A model generated the notes under the pieces. It saw only the letters and a list, made by a program, of their open reading frames with translations. It had not been told where the DNA came from and searched no databases. The translations under genes and the position numbers were made by a program. Shown in pieces: positions 1 through 15,200 of a DNA stretch of 64,000 bases. Every line of letters begins with the position of its first letter. The first letter of the stretch is position 1. The stretch covers positions 17,670,206 to 17,734,205 of the forward strand of contig CM067356.1 in NCBI GenBank assembly GCA_034190875.2. Reading direction: 5' to 3'. Origin of the DNA: Urechis unicinctus. Taxonomy: Eukaryota; Annelida; Polychaeta; Xenopneusta; Urechidae.

Positions 1-3000
1 CACCAATATGTATTTATATATGAATCGCCACTATAAGTGGCTATGCAGCTTTGTATGTCTAAATGAATTCGCGTCTGCATACACCTGATGAACACCTTGA
101 AAATTTGTATCTGAATATCTATAATTGATTAAGATACCTCGTGTTCACAAGAATTATTAAGAAAAAGGCAGGCAGGTTTAAGAAGAATACGCTCCAATGT
201 AGCCACTCGTAGGCTACTTATTACATTTTCGTAAAAGGCTAGCTCTATGAGCGGCATGTATCAAACCAACCTCGTGTATAACTCAAAACCACCAGTTTAT
301 CCATAGAACTTGTTGAAAGCTCTGATGGCACCACTTAATCCCTCCATTATCTTATAAAACCAGTATTAGATTTCCAATTATAGCACACAAGCTGCTGTTT
401 AAATACAGGCAATTTAAATAAATGGCATCCACCCACTGTACTGCATTCGAACAATGATACACGGAGATTCCAGGCTTAAAAGAGACCGGCTCTTAGGCGT
501 TCCTGTATATGAGCCTGCATTTTACCTTTGTCCTTTCCAGTGACCGACTGGCACAAAACATTTGTCACTTGAGTCGTCACCAAGGACACTAATCACGCAT
601 CCACTAATGAAATGTGAAATATATACATACTGTGAATGATTATCTCCTTTGCATGCAAATAGAACATCCTCACAAACCTTTTGGCACGATTTGAAAAGCG
701 ACCTAGAAGCAGCGGGTCATGAACAATACACATCGACGCAATATAGAAGACGACGCATACATATAATTTCCTAGTCAAAATAGTCTTGTCACGGTAACGC
801 GCTTGTTACATGTGCTAGTCTTAATAAGACAACATGAAGCTCATTGCTGTTTAACCTATTATACTTTATTGTATTCGGACGATCTACACTTCTCTTTTGA
901 CAAAGCGATTCAATGTTTATCGCATGTTAACGATTTATAACAATCCATACCAATCACTATTTACTGCACTTAAGCAAGCAATACCATGTACTATTGAGAT
1001 TGCTCAGGAACGCTACTTCCTATAACAATTATGTTCCCATATGTTTCATAATGTTTGATCACATCATACATCTGTTATCAGTCTCTGCATGTTGTATGAA
1101 CATCCGCTATATTCGACTTGCTTCATTTTACAAATTGGGATAGTCACAAACACACACGAATGATAACATGGACTGCTATGCTGATGTTGCAGTTGGTGTC
1201 TCACAATACTGCAGTACAAGCCTTATAATTGCTAACGCATTTCCATGTAACTGCTCAGGAAAGTACTTCTACGATCATAATTGCTTGTATCTCCCTCCTC
1301 ATATCAGTGCTTTATCGTTTTGTAACACCAAGTCTTAGATATGATAACGGCTGGTTAATTAGAGCGACAAATTTGCATCCAAGGATACACTGACAAGCTA
1401 TTCCAGATCTGACAACCTTCATTTCGGCAAACCAATAACGCTTATAATTCCCGTTGTACTATATTCTTTCGTTTGTCTATCATGTTTCACTAACGAGCTA
1501 ACATACCTAGTGATATCTCTTTAAGGACCACTGCTGGAATCACAGTGCCGTAGAAACCCTGTTATTGCTGGCCGCCATATCCTAACCGTATGTTATACAC
1601 GCAAGTGCTTTTGAGCATATTACACCCATACTTACTTGATTAAGCTCATATCCCTTACATGTGAAACACACAATACTCAACAAATAAATACAAAGAGCAC
1701 ATTATGAAAAGAATGACCATCCATGCCACTTTGTCTCCCATAACTCAAAACTTGCAATAGATGTGTTAGGCGATAACAAATGTATTACGCGAGCATATTT
1801 GCCGCACACCAATACTGATGACACTTCTTTAACTTGAATGTACACTTAGACTGAGGCGCCTGTTTTAGCTTGTAATCAAGGGGGCAATTACCATTCAAGG
1901 TAACACCAAACACGTATTTAGTATTTTTTTGATACCGTTTGTCATCTGACCATATTTCCTCCATTCGAGGTTCATCCTCTGAAGTGTGATTGCAAATAAC
2001 TCATAAGCAAATTTCCATAAACTAATACTCTGATGATCAGAGGAGATTGTAATTATCTCAGAGGAAAGTGCAATGATCAAATCATTAGTACCTTTTTGCC
2101 TACTCTATTTCCATTCATAAGAGACAGATTAGCTCAGAAAACTAACATGTTGTTCCTCTTTATAGAAATTATGCCCATTATTAGGACACAATTTGAGCCT
2201 ACCTGTGACCTCGTTTTACCTTAACCATAATGCCTTCTTGCTGCTTCTCTAATACAGATCACAGAGATTGCATGTTGTTCAAGAGACAAACATCATCCGT
2301 CCTAGTAAATCGGCGTCATGGATTTCTAAAATTGATCAAAATGTATCCATCGTATAAGAATGGCCAGGTGCGTACATTAAGTGAATGCAGTCGACCATAG
2401 GCATAAAACCTTAACGTCGCGCACTCTTTTCTTACGCCAATTATGGACATTTTTATGCACCAGCTAACCAGCTACATGTTTCAGGAGTTACAATGATTTC
2501 ATCAGTCATCAGACTGCGTCAATAACCTGTATTACTCTGCGGCGAGTGCGTGTCAATATCACTGGCACCAACCGCCATTTACAGTCACACCTTACAGCGC
2601 TCAATTGACAAGCCGTATTACCGCAAAGCAGATCGGTTATTTTTCATTTCATATAATATTTTGGTTGAGTGAGCCAATCATGCACAGGTTCGTTCGTTGA
2701 TATTCCGTTTCTTGATATATGTGCTTCCAGTGATTATGTATCTCAAAATACCATTCTAAAATAGCACAAACGATTTCTGGACATCTGATGGAGCTCTCAT
2801 TTATCGATTGGTATATTTCATTTAAGCACAAGTTTCATCCGTTAACATTCAGCAACAGATGCCGTGAATTCCCTAGAGGCAACTCATTTGACACATACAG
2901 AACCATATGTTTATATGCCATACGTTCATCACACATGCATACTCTCTGCACATCAATCCTCATGGAAGCTTCAACACACTCACCTTGCTGCCCGAGGCGC

Positions 3001-3099
3001 CTACATTATTCTTACGACGACAAGCTGTCATTTGTCATTAGAGATAATTCAGCCTGCCAAGTTGACCTTTCATATGATAATTGAGCAGCATCATTACGC
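1..3099. repeat. Tandem monomer block X1
   Basis: Block X1 is a near copy of 6,590-9,660 (X2) and 48,094-51,164 (X3). In the first 600 bases I count about ten differences from X2, roughly one per 60 bases. It starts with the L1 landmark (GAATTCGCGTC, near 66) and carries L2 (near 2,505). No long reading frame is credible: two overlapping 87-98-codon frames near 2,788-3,127 are open, but both are equally preserved in near-identical copies, which says nothing about coding. The block ends at 3,099, where homology to X2 stops abruptly. Its left end coincides with the window edge, so the array continues leftwards. Confidence 0.85.
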
Positions 3100-3553
3100 T
3101 TTACATCATGCGAGGTGGATGTGCTAAAATGGCTTCGTTTGCTGGATACTCACATATAAACCACAAGCGCCTGTATACATAAGTTAAGTGTGCCTTGATA
3201 TTTCCTGCGCACATATAGTCATCTCACCGATTGGATTGCGATACAAAGCGTTGAACACGCATCGAAGGCTACATGCTTAAAGCGACTATGCCCGACATCG
3301 ATACAGTCTTTCTACTGTTGTTGGCAACTGAATGTTATAAATGTTAATCACATCATAAACACCGTGAACCATGCCTTGTCAACAATATGGATGCATTTAC
3401 ACCTTTGATGAACTGATGCCGGTTTTAGTCCATCTTCACGCAGTAATATTTTGTGATTAACTTTCTCAGCTCATAAATGTCTTATGAAAAGAACACCGAA
3501 TATAGAGTTGGCTTGGTAATTGTAATGTGCTGTGATGCTAGCAACTATAACAT
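3100..3553. other. Unique spacer between X1 and Y1
   Basis: These 454 bases separate X1 from Y1 and have no copy elsewhere in the window, whereas X2 and X3 run straight into Z blocks. L3 and L4, expected at this place in a monomer, are missing, so the junction looks like a deletion or unequal-exchange scar. No gene seen. Confidence 0.6.
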
Positions 3554-6500
3554 GCTTTATGCAAAACTTACATCACATGCAGTCCGCAACTTGAAGCAAG
3601 TATAAATCAGAAAGCTTGAAAGTGGTATTGTAGCAGCCACCATAAAGGTGTTACAAAGATATCGCCTGGTTGTGGGCTTCAGTGAGACGCCACAATGTTA
3701 CCAGGTCTGGAAGACGAGGCGTTATGGGCCACAATAGCAACCAAATAAGATCATACAATCATTCTAAAATTCTAATTAAGCGCCTCATAACGAATAACGG
3801 CTGGCACGGAAATTTGTGCACGTAATTCCTACTAAGGTTAAAAACGTACATCATGCTCTATTGAAACACCATATCAATAATATGACCACCTATCACACAG
3901 TCGTGATCGAGGAGGATCATGCACAACAATAATCTCCATATTACTCGATGTACTACATCAAACTATCAAATGCCAAGATAATTTTTGCGACATATTTGGA
4001 CCCTTTCGTTATATCAATAACAATGGAAATGATTATTTTTATTGCTACCAATAATCAAGTTGTGATCATTGGTGTAGTGATTGTGAAGTAATTGTGCTTG
4101 TAGTTCCATCATCTGCTGAAGACGCAAGCCCCAAAGGTTTTTTACGGACCGCATTCATTTATGGTATCCGCTACAAACGTAGATCTGTTTGATTCCGGCT
4201 ACAACAGCGAAATAACTAAAATCCCATAGTTGCTCTTATGACTACAAATCAATATTCATCTAGGCCACTGAGATAAACAGAACCACAAATCATACGTTGC
4301 CTAGATGCAAGATGAAGTCGTCATGCACGAAGCTAATTGAGCTTTCAGATTTATCAGTCTTGTTGCTATTGCCTTGTGTCACCTAAAAAGACAATGAGGC
4401 ATATTTATTAACACCCATGTTCGCTTTGTTCTCTTATAATATTCAATCAAGTTAACCGTGGCAGTGTCACTCGTCGGTGTGTAATGTAATTTGATGGATT
4501 TTATGTAACTTTACGCAAGGGTTCACGCGTTTGTGCTGTAGCGCAGGGTTATACGTATTTACTATACACGGGATTTGAGGCAGCTCTGCTGTACAAATAA
4601 GCTAAATCGTCATCCTTCAGCTTGAACGAGCAAATGTATAATTCTTACAAAAGATCTGAAAATCAACTTCTTGGAGGATCATGCAATCCTTGGAATACTG
4701 AGCAGTTTGGCTATTTGGTGTATACTGCAAACATGTGAAAGCAGCAGGTTGAAGCGACAAACAGGTTACTGTCGGTAATTTGCCGAAAAAGCATGAACAA
4801 AACTCTGGTGAATACTGTTTACTGTTAGTATATCATTATTAAATTGACGGAAGCCATTAAATATTTTGTTAAAAAACATCTGAGTGAATTGCGGACAGTC
4901 GTTGACATATATCAAGTCATAGCAAACACTTTTGAAGCATGCGCAACATATGTCATATGTGAAATATGCATTACACAAGCATATTACCAGCACATAAATA
5001 AAATTGGACGCTTATATGTTGCAACTTGATTTCGGAGGCACCAGAATTAGAAATAAATGTTATGCTTTTCTAGGAAGCTATAATAATTTTGAGATTAAAT
5101 TCAAACCAACTATGCAACTGTTGTGTTGTGTGCGATAACAATGACCTTTTCAGTTATAATTCTCTGCCTAAATGACCAACATCAAATGACGTCTTCCCAC
5201 TAATTATCCCCAATAGAGTGCTGTAGCGACTCGAGACATTTCCAACCGGTAAGAATAGCTTAGCAAATACATAATGTTAATGCCATTGTCCACTTGCATA
5301 GCAGCAGAAATGCTTCTGACTTCCAACAGTTATAGGCCCTCCGTATAATGCATGCGCTATTATGACGGCAACAGTTGTCTGACTGCATCAATATTGCTCT
5401 CAGGGCGGTGCTGTTCAGTATCACTAGCACAGACCCATGGTTATAAGACATTAATGCGCTCAGCCATCAAGCCATCCCACCGCTACACAGATAAGGATTT
5501 ACAACAGTTATCACTTCATGTGTTGTTTTGGTTATAGGCTTCATACATAATCATGGTTAATCAAAACACAGCCTATTCGTACGTTCGTTGTGGGATACTT
5601 GCATACCATATGCTCTGAGTGCTCTCAACGATGATGTATTTCTTTAAATATATAATGTTTATACATGCACAATATAAATATGGTGTTTTCATATATTTCC
5701 CTCAAGCAGAGTTTATCCGTAAAATTATTCAGCGAGAGATACTGTTCACATTTTGGAGGCAACATAACAAACCCATAACACCACCACAGACAACATGCGC
5801 GTTATATGTTTTATGTGTCATACATGTAACACAGGCGTAACACAGGCATGTACAATACTCCATCTAATAATAAGCATACCCCAGGAGCTCCTTGTGGACC
5901 TTCTGTTGACAAGAATTCGACTCATTAGATGATAATAAACAATGTAATAAACAAACGTAATAAAACACAGAGTTATGTTAACACAGACTCAACGCTATTT
6001 CCGGTGGGCGATTTTATGAATAGAATTGCTGTACACGAGTGATACAAAAATTATATTACCAAATATTGATTTGTTTTTCAAAATTGCATTTAATCAGTTT
6101 ACTCATTTCACCAGACATTCACTATGGTATGAAGTGGCAGAATGAACCATTAATGTAAGATCATATTTACCAGTTGATGTAGCGTGATGCGTCAAACTCA
6201 GTTGTTACTGATTTACAACGATAATGTCATTAAATGTAATGGATATTATCATAAATGACAAAATGGTGCAACAAAGGCAACATTTTCGTGTATGTCGCTT
6301 TGCATCCTAAGTCTGGTTAAGATCTTTTCTCTCTCAATTACTTACCAACTGTTCTGCTGGCCCCTTTCTTCAGAGAAAAACGCTACCCCGCAATCGGCAA
6401 CTCATCGTCGTTATATATACAAACCTCCGACTATAGAGCACAACTGGATGTGATTGTCATGTGTGGATGTGACGCGGGGCATGATACGAACCAATTAACA

Positions 6501-6589
6501 TGATGTGACGAGTATCCGTCGTATAATTCAAAGGCCGATGTGCAATTGACATATACGTCTTGTTTACTGCAGTCGTGAGATTTATACCT
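3554..6589. repeat. Tandem monomer block Y1
   Basis: Near-identical to 44,469-48,093 (Y2), except that Y1 lacks about 536 bases present in Y2 at 45,104-45,639. It carries L2 (near 5,345), L3 (ATAATAAGCATAC, near 5,867) and L4 (near 6,487, a ~65-base stretch closely matching Z1 near 10,104). The L1 landmark is missing here but a diverged L1 lies in the extra segment of Y2, so Y1 is the deleted form. No credible gene. Confidence 0.85.
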
Positions 6590-9500
6590 CACCAATATGT
6601 ATTTATATATGAATCGCCATTATAAGTGGCCATGCAGCTTTGTATGTCTAAATGAATTCGCGTCTGCATACACCTGATGAACACCTTGAAAATTTGTATC
6701 TGAATATCTATAATTGATTAAGATACCTCGTGTTCAAAAGAATTATTAAGAAAAAGGCAGGCAGGTTTAAGAAGAATACAGCTCCAATGTAGCCACTCGT
6801 AGGCTACTTATTACATTTTCGTAAAAGGCTAGCTCTATGAGCAGCATGTATCAAGCCAACCTCGTGTATAACTCAAAACCACCAGTTTATCCATAGAACT
6901 TGTTGAAAGCTCTGATGGCACCACTTAATCCCTCCATTATCTTATAAAACCAGTATTAGATTTCCAATTATAGCACACAAGCTGCTGTTTAAATACAGGC
7001 AATATAAATAAATGGCATCCACCCACTGTACTGCATTCGAACAATGATACACGGATATTCCAGGCTTAAAAGAGACCGGCTCTTAGGCGTTCCTGTATAT
7101 GAGCCTGTATTTTACCTTTGTCCTTTCCAGTGACCGACTGGCACAAAACATTTGTCACTTGAGTCGTCACCAAGGACAATCCCGCATCCACTAATGAAAT
7201 GTGAAATATATACATACTGTGAATGATTATCTCCTTTGCATGCAAATAGAACATCCTCACAAACCTTTTGGCACGATTTGAAAAGCGACCTAGAAGCAGC
7301 GGGTCATGAACAATACACATCGACGCATACATATAATTTCCTAGTCAAAATAGTCTTGTCACGGTAACGCGCTTGTTACATGTGCTAGTCTTAATAAGAC
7401 AACATTAAGCTCATTGCTGTTTAACCTATTATACTTAATTGTATTCGGACGATCTACACTTCTCTTTTGACAAAGCGATTCAATGTTTATCGCATGTTAA
7501 CGATTTATAACAATCCATACCAATCACTATTTACTGCACTTAAGCAAGCAATACCATGTACTATTGAGATTGCTCAGGAACGCTACTTCCTATAACAATT
7601 ATGTTCCCATATGTTTCATAATGTTTGATCACATCATACATCTGTTATCAGTCTCTGCATGTTGTATGAACATCCGCTATATTCGACTTGCTTCATTTTA
7701 CAAATTGGAATAGTCACAAACACAGACGAATGATAACATGGACTGCTATGCTGATGTTGCAGTTGGTGTCTCACAATACTGCAATACAAGCCTTATAATT
7801 GCTAACGCATTTCCATGTAACTGCTCAGGAAAGTACTTCTACGATCATAATTGCTTGTATCTCCCTCCTCATATCAGTGCTTTATTGTTTTGTAACACCA
7901 AGTCTTAGATATGATAACGGCTGGTTAATTAGAGCGACAAATTTGCATCCAAGGATACACTGACAAGCTATTCCAGATCTGACAATCTTCATTTCGGCAA
8001 ACCAATAACACTTATAATTCCCGTTGTACTATATTCTTTCGTTTGTCTATCATGTTTCACTAACGAGCTAACACACCTAGTGATATCTCTTTAAGGACCA
8101 CTGCTGGAATCACAGTGCCGTAGAAACCCTGTTATTGCTGGCCGGCATATCCTAACCGTATGTTATACACGCAAGTGCTTTTGAGCATATAACACCCATA
8201 CTTACTTGATTAAGCTCATATCCTTTACATGTGAAACACACAATACTCAACAAATAAATACAAAGAGCACATTATGAAAAGAATGACCATCCATGCCACT
8301 TTGTCTCCCATAACTCAAAACTTGCAATAGATGTGTTAGGCGATAACAAATGTATTACGCGAGCATATTTGCCGCACACCAATACTGATGACACTTCTTT
8401 AAGTTGAATGTACACTTAGACTGAGGCGCCTGTTTTAGCTTGTAATCAAGGGGACAATTACCATTCAAGGTAACACCAAACACGTATTTAGTATTTTTTT
8501 GATACCGTTTGTCATCTGACCATATTTCCTCCATTCGAGGTTCATCCTCTGAAGTGTGATTGCAAATAACTCATAAGCAAATTTCCATAAACTAATACTC
8601 TGATGATCAGAGGAGATTATCTCAGAGGAAAGTGCAATGATCAAATCATTAGTACCTTTTTGCCTACTCTATTTCCATTCATAAGAGACAGATTAGCTCA
8701 GAAAACTAACATGTTGTTCCTCTTTATAGAAATTATGCCCATTATTAGGACACAATTTGAGCCTACCTGTGACCTCGTTTTACCTTAACCATAATGCCTT
8801 CTTGCTGCTTCTCTAATATAGATCACAGAGATTGCATGTTGTTCAAGAGACAAACATCATCCGTCCTAGTAAATCGGCGTCATGGATTTCTAAAATTGAT
8901 CAAAATGTATCCATCGTATAAGAATGGCCAGGTGCGTACATTAAGTGAATGCAGTCGACCATAGGCATAAAACCTTAACGTCGCGCACTCTTTTCTTACG
9001 CCAATTATGGACATTTTTATGCACCAGCTAACCAGCTACATGTTTCAGGAGTTACAATGATTTCATCAGTCATCAGACTGCGTCAATAACCTGTATTACT
9101 CTGCGGCGAGTGCGCGTCAATATCACTGGCACCAACCGCCATTACAGTCCCACCTTACAGCGCTCAATTGACAAGCCGTATTACCGCAAAGCAGATCGGT
9201 TAATTTTTTATTTCATATAATATTTTGGTTGAGTGAGCCAATCATGCACAGGTTCGTTCGTTGATATTCCGTTTCTTGATATATGCTTCCAGTGATTATG
9301 TATCTCAAAATACCATTCTAAAATAGCACAACGATTTCTGGACATCTGATGGAGCTCTCATTTATCGATTGGTATATTTCATTTAAGCACAAGTTTCATC
9401 CGTTAACATTCAGCAACAGATGCCGTGCATTCCCTAGAGGCAACTCATTTGACACATACAGAACCATATGTTTATATGCCATACGTTCATCACACATGCA

Positions 9501-9660
9501 TACTCTCTGCACATCAATCCTCATGGAAGCTTCAACACACTCACCTTGCTGCCCGAGGCGCCTACATTATTCTTACGACGACAAGCTGTCATTTGTCATT
9601 AGAGATAATTCAGCCTGCCAAGTTGACCTTTCATATGATAATTGAGCAGCATCATTACGC
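6590..9660. repeat. Tandem monomer block X2
   Basis: Second copy of the X block, directly joined to Y1 on the left and Z1 on the right. L1 lies near 6,655 and L2 near 9,060. The Y-X junction (GAGATTTATACCT then CACCAATATG) is identical in the right array at 48,093/48,094. The 98-codon frames at 9,349-9,721 lack splice or signal features and I do not call them. Confidence 0.85.
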
Positions 9661-12600
9661 CATTGCCCTACACAATATCATAATAAGCATACTCCCAGTG
9701 GCTTCCTGTTGCCAGATGTGATGTACATTCTATTTATTGATATGTGACGCACTCAATTATAAATACTATACAAAATCAGATGTAATTAAACAAAGAATTA
9801 CGTCTATATGGAAGTACATTACTCTACGTTATGTCCAGTCATTTACCATGGTATGCAGTGACAGAGTGGAACTGGACAACCAGAGTCACAACGTGCGACC
9901 TTCTTACATTGTATCGTATCAACTTGAATGTGCCATACGCCATGATTGTTATCATTGATATCCAATCACCTGTTTACATTGATGTGCTGCACATGTAAAA
10001 TCAATGTTGTTTCGATGTTCGGATAAACTTGCTACTAGCATTAATCGTGTGTTTACGTGACTGCCTGGTGTGTCGATGACAGAGAGCGTGGAACAAACCA
10101 ATTACCATGATGTGACGAGTGTCCGTCGTATATTTCAAAGGCCGAATTGCAATTGACATATACGCCATGGGTACTACAGTGATGCAACATACACATTATC
10201 TATACAGTCACGTACAACAATGCCATTCTTGTTTGACTTTTGATGTATTATTTGACTTAACTGTGTATGGATAATTGGAAAGAATCATATATCTGCATGG
10301 ATATAAACATCACCATTAATAGTGGACACATGTGGCCATGCAGGTAGGTATGTCTTAGTGAATTCGCGTCAGCATACACCTGATGAACATCTCGATAATT
10401 TGGCAAAATATCTGGAATTGAACATGATATATCGTGTCCACAAGTATTATCAAGAAGAATACACCTCCAATATAGCCACTCGTACGCTACTTATTGCATG
10501 TGTCACACGAAGGCAGTTTTCACAAAACCATGTACACAAACCTTTATGTGGTTCGGACCGTTATTCCGGCCAAAAAATAATAGCCAGGTAAGGTAACCAA
10601 ACAAAGTGATGTAAGGCACATTATCGTTATTATCCGTAGCTGCAGAGGATGATTTGTACGTCTATCTATTATTTTATTCAAATGCGTTAACAAGCGTCGT
10701 GCTCTCAAATAAGCCATTCTTACGAAATTCGCGTTGTGCATTCAATATTTACGTAATAACTGATATAAATCTATCTCTTTTTTTCAAGTAACTATTGTCC
10801 CGCTTGTGACTTAAGCGTATGTAACAAGATAACCATGATTCATAAACAATATTATCTAACAATAGACCAAAACGTGGTAGAACGTTTTGTACGCGTTCGT
10901 TCTACGATGACGTCACCTTAAACAGCCAACTGAGATGAATCATGGTTAATGTGAATTTGTGAATGACTCGCCGCACAGAGGTTCGGGTGCAGATGAGGTT
11001 GACGGCTGGTCACTTGTCTTACGCTTTTTGAAAGGTGGCGCATTTGTTAAATCCGCAGCTTGCTGTGGTGACATCTCTTGTTGCAGCGCTTACGTCATAA
11101 GCATGAATTGTTGCATTTAGCCCCAATATAAATCGAAAATAAAAGTATTAAACTAAAGTCCTGTGACTACAGCAAGCTTGTAATCCTCTGACTAGAATGT
11201 TCCACAACCGGGGTATTGCAGAGAACAGATAACCAATAATAAGCGTTCTAGATTTCTCTCTTTGAAAACCAGTGAAACAAACACTCTTCCATTATTAGAA
11301 TGATCGCATAGAGTTACAAAGCAGTCTCATGATATAATCCTGTCAATACATCAGAAATCCAGCCATTCAGTCTGTAACTCTGAAATCAGCGACCTTAAAC
11401 ATTGATTCGTTCATGACTGCAATCCATTTGTTGCTCTAAGCCAGTGAGATATATGCGTTATTCAGTGGGCAGAAACCCAAACCATGTAATGCACAGATTC
11501 AGCCAGTAGCAATAGTGATCCCTGACACTGGACAGGCACAAACAGGCTCATATATGCGATACAATGTTACGCATTTGACATCTCACCCAACTGTTCCATA
11601 TTCCAGGAACAACTCACTTTTGTTCCATAAGCAAGTATATGTTTTCTGCGCATTAACACAGGTAAACATTAATCAACATTAGATTTTAAGGGTCCCAGGT
11701 GTACAAAGATAATTTGGTTTATCCTGCGTTTAAGTTATCTGCAATAGTTAGCAGTGACTGACCCCTTCCATGTAGTGACTGCCGAAAATTATTTTGTATA
11801 CGATGATGGGATAATGCTATGCTGAGATGGGATGTCAGAAATTGCTCCTGTCGGTTGTGGCTGGTCTGTAACGAACACACCATCGTTTTATGGATGTATA
11901 AGAAGCTCCAGCAGTTACCTCCGATGAATGACGTACACTGTCTGTTGATGCATAACATTGAAAACACATTCGGGGCTTCATTCATATGAGCTTCCTTAAC
12001 AATGAAGACTAAAATGCACGGTATTCATCATGGCTTTCCAAATACATCTAATAAAAGCCATCCTTTACTTGACTCTTCAGTCCATGCGTCTGTGTTGGAT
12101 GAAACTACAATTGACAAGAGTGTGCATGAGTAGAGTAATATTTAATGGACGCGCTGAATACATCTGGCAATATGTGCATCTGACATATTGCACATGATTA
12201 TCCGTCCCTTTTGTGTATGCTTCACTCCAAAATTTCTGTTCCTTTTAAAACTGCATTCCTTCTCATGGTGCCTGGGCAGCAATAACCACACCCACAGACT
12301 TCAGCTGGTTTACATCACCCTAGCTCTAATCTCGGTGGATGTGGCTGAACATTCGATGAGTGTACTTTGATACTTCCCTGCGATTCATTCCCCCAATTAG
12401 AAAGATTGAGATTGAAACCAGTCGCCATGTGGTGCGCCTGCTGTTGGCAATGTATATGATCTCTTCATAGATGGTGTGTTCTTAAAATGACCAACAGCAA
12501 GAAACGCAATGCAAACAACGCGCCGTCATTGGCTTCAGTAAAGACCAAAAGGTATTTTGCAAATAAATGGCCCATCGCATACACACTGCTCACGATGTTC

Positions 12601-13623
12601 ATTGTACACAACCTGAGCCTTGCACGTGTCTGCCGTACAACAATAACGGACTTTACACTACATCAAATATATAATGCATGTGTTATAATGCTGCTGCCAT
12701 ATACCCACATCAATATTACCCTTAGAGGAGCGCCGGTCAACATCGACAGCAGTAGTGCCAGATGTGTATGTGTTTGTTAACGTCTGTGGGTGTGTGCTTG
12801 TTGGCGTGGGTGTTAATATTTGTTGTATGCATTTCAGATTATGTTATGTTGTGAGGTGATGTTTGTACTTGTGGCTGCGTACTCCCCGCTTGGATAAAAC
12901 GCACATTTGTAGCGGCGGTTATTCATCAATTGTCACATATAAGCACACAAGTAAAACGGAATAGCTCGACATTTGCAAATTAATATTATGATACATCTGC
13001 TTATGTTCCTATAACTTGATGCATCATATAATATAAAAACGCTAATTAGGATATACATTTGGCAAAGATGCCACATACTACAGTGACAGTAACGCACGTA
13101 CAGGACGGACAACGCACGTACATCACAGATAACGAGCGTACAACACAGAAGTAAAGCATGAAAACATCCCACATGTGTATTGTATGTACGTCAGCACTGA
13201 CGGCAGCTTCTGCACCGACTTGTTTAACATCTCTGTATTGGTTTACTTTGCCAACTCCATAAGTAATCATGCAATGAGCTGTTGACATGAATCGTATTGT
13301 AACCTATCAGCTCCTTCCTTTCATCTAGAAATGACCAGCCACCATGCTAGATATGCCTTAACAATACACTATGTAAAGAAGCGTTTGGCGCTCACTCCAT
13401 ATTACTCGTTGGTGTATGTGTAGCTGCTGAAATCTGGATTTATCTATAGCCGTTAAAGTCGTGAGGTATCTTTAGTTCTTTTGGACGCTATACTAGAATT
13501 TACTGTTAATATCATAACAATAAATTATTCAATTGTCGTCAACATATATTAGCACTCAAATAAAGCAAAGTAGCACGACATTTTCAAGCGCTTTTTCTGA
13601 TACATCTGCTATTTGTCTCAGGT
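9661..13623. repeat. Tandem monomer block Z1
   Basis: Near-identical to 51,165-55,117 (Z2). Order of landmarks: L3 near 9,681, L4 near 10,104, L1 near 10,360, L2 near 12,670. The longest frame (89 codons, 10,322-10,591) differs from its Z2 counterpart by about five replacement and only one or two silent changes, so it is not under protein constraint. Homology to Z2 stops at CTCAGGT (13,623). Confidence 0.85.
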
Positions 13624-15200
13624 CCACGCCGCCTACAATTCCATCCATAACAGATAGTTTCACAATGGAAATGCAAGGCTTCTTTTTGCCGCATTTCTCA
13701 ACATTATTTTGGGGCAAGAAAAAACTTCCATTCGACCGGCAGCAAATTTAACATCAATTGACGTACCTCGACGTCTACAACAATCGTTCTTGGTTTTAAC
13801 TTTGCTGCATTCAGGAGTACCAACAGCAAGACGCTCATTGTCACCTCATTGTCGACATCATAATATCCTTCTCTTAGAGCTGATAGACAGCCCACCCAAC
13901 ACAAACGTTGATTGTGAGCTCATGTAGCATTGTCAATATGGTACATCATGATTGAGATCAATTTGGTCATCATGATCATTGCAAAAGCACTTCTGGTGTG
14001 TATAGAACGTCAGAGGTAAAGGTTGAGGCCGGAACCATCATCCCCGCCCTACTCTGGCGTGTGATGTTTGTCATTTAGTCCCTAAGCAATGTTTTCATGG
14101 GTAAATAAGAATGACTGTAGCATTTCGGCCTGGCAGCAATCGAGACAGTGAATGTGGTACATTACGCGAGCCCTGATATGAGTGGATGGCTTTGTTTACT
14201 AGTAAGTCATGATTTTAACCATGTGTGGCACAAAGGAAAGTATGCGAAGAATGGATGTAACATGATAATTTCCTGGGCAGTTATAGTCGTTGCGCGGATA
14301 AGTATACATGCTATTAAAAACCCTTATACAGCCATCCCTACTTATCGGTCGATACCAGCCTCGCTCTGGTGTGAGATAGAGCTTCCCTACACGATATGAG
14401 CCGGTCATCATAAGTGACGCCTGATATTGGCAATAGAAATGATCTGTTCAGAGATGAAATGATCCAGCTGTGACAAGCATCGAGTAATTTCATGTTAATC
14501 ATCCTGATCAATAGGTTAATATAGTCTCTCAATGTATTTCCAAAGTGTCAGAATGACCAGCGTATACTACCACCATGCTACCTAACACATAACCGGAACC
14601 GTTTCCGCCAAAGATCATCCCACAACATTCTACCTAATGCAGGTGTTATTATGGTGGCAACAGTCGTCTTGGCAGCATTCACAATCGATATGACTTCCAG
14701 GGGAAAACTGGGCAAGACCACGTGTTGGGGGTGGGAAAATCCCACAAACACAGCGCGATAGATGTGTTATGTGTTATAAATGCATCGCGCAAGTACATTT
14801 TCTGCACATAATTGCCAATGGGGGCTTCTGTAGACTCAGAGTTATCCTGCATCATTCATTTCCATAGCGACTGTAAAAGTTATCATCCAGTTGGAAGTTA
14901 ACATTTAACATAGTTTAGCGTTTCAACAACGCCCTTTGACCTTGGAATCACTATTTGTATTATGCCATCAAGCGTGCTTATATTCCCCTAAATCGTTATG
15001 TGTAGATTCACTGTCATTATATTTGCATTCAGACCATCGTTCGCAATACATATGCGAAATATTTTTCTACAATCTGCAAAACCTTATATTGTATTCTCAC
15101 AATACCTCTGTCATCACATCCTGTTGACATCCTATTCAATACCCTAATATAGGATTCATGATTGCAGCGCGTTATTTGTGCTGATTATTGCTTCTTTTAT
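13624..15200. repeat. Worn monomer relic at the right edge of the left array
   Basis: Short stretches match the Z block at much lower identity: 14,430-14,470 (CCTG then TTGGCAAT and GATCT) matches Z1 near 12,440; 14,550-14,590 (GAATGACCAGC and CACCATGCTA) matches Z1 near 13,330; and 14,636-14,660 (GCAGGTGTTATTATGGTGGC) resembles L2. This appears to be an older member of the same tandem family. No gene recognised. Confidence 0.5.

Noticed and set aside
9349-9721. 98-codon overlapping frames repeated in X1, X2 and X3
   Set aside because: Two frames over the same bases are equally open, copies are too similar to show selection, and no splice or signal context is present.
10322-10591. 89-codon frame in Z1 and Z2
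   Set aside because: Differences between the copies are mostly replacement changes, the opposite of purifying selection.
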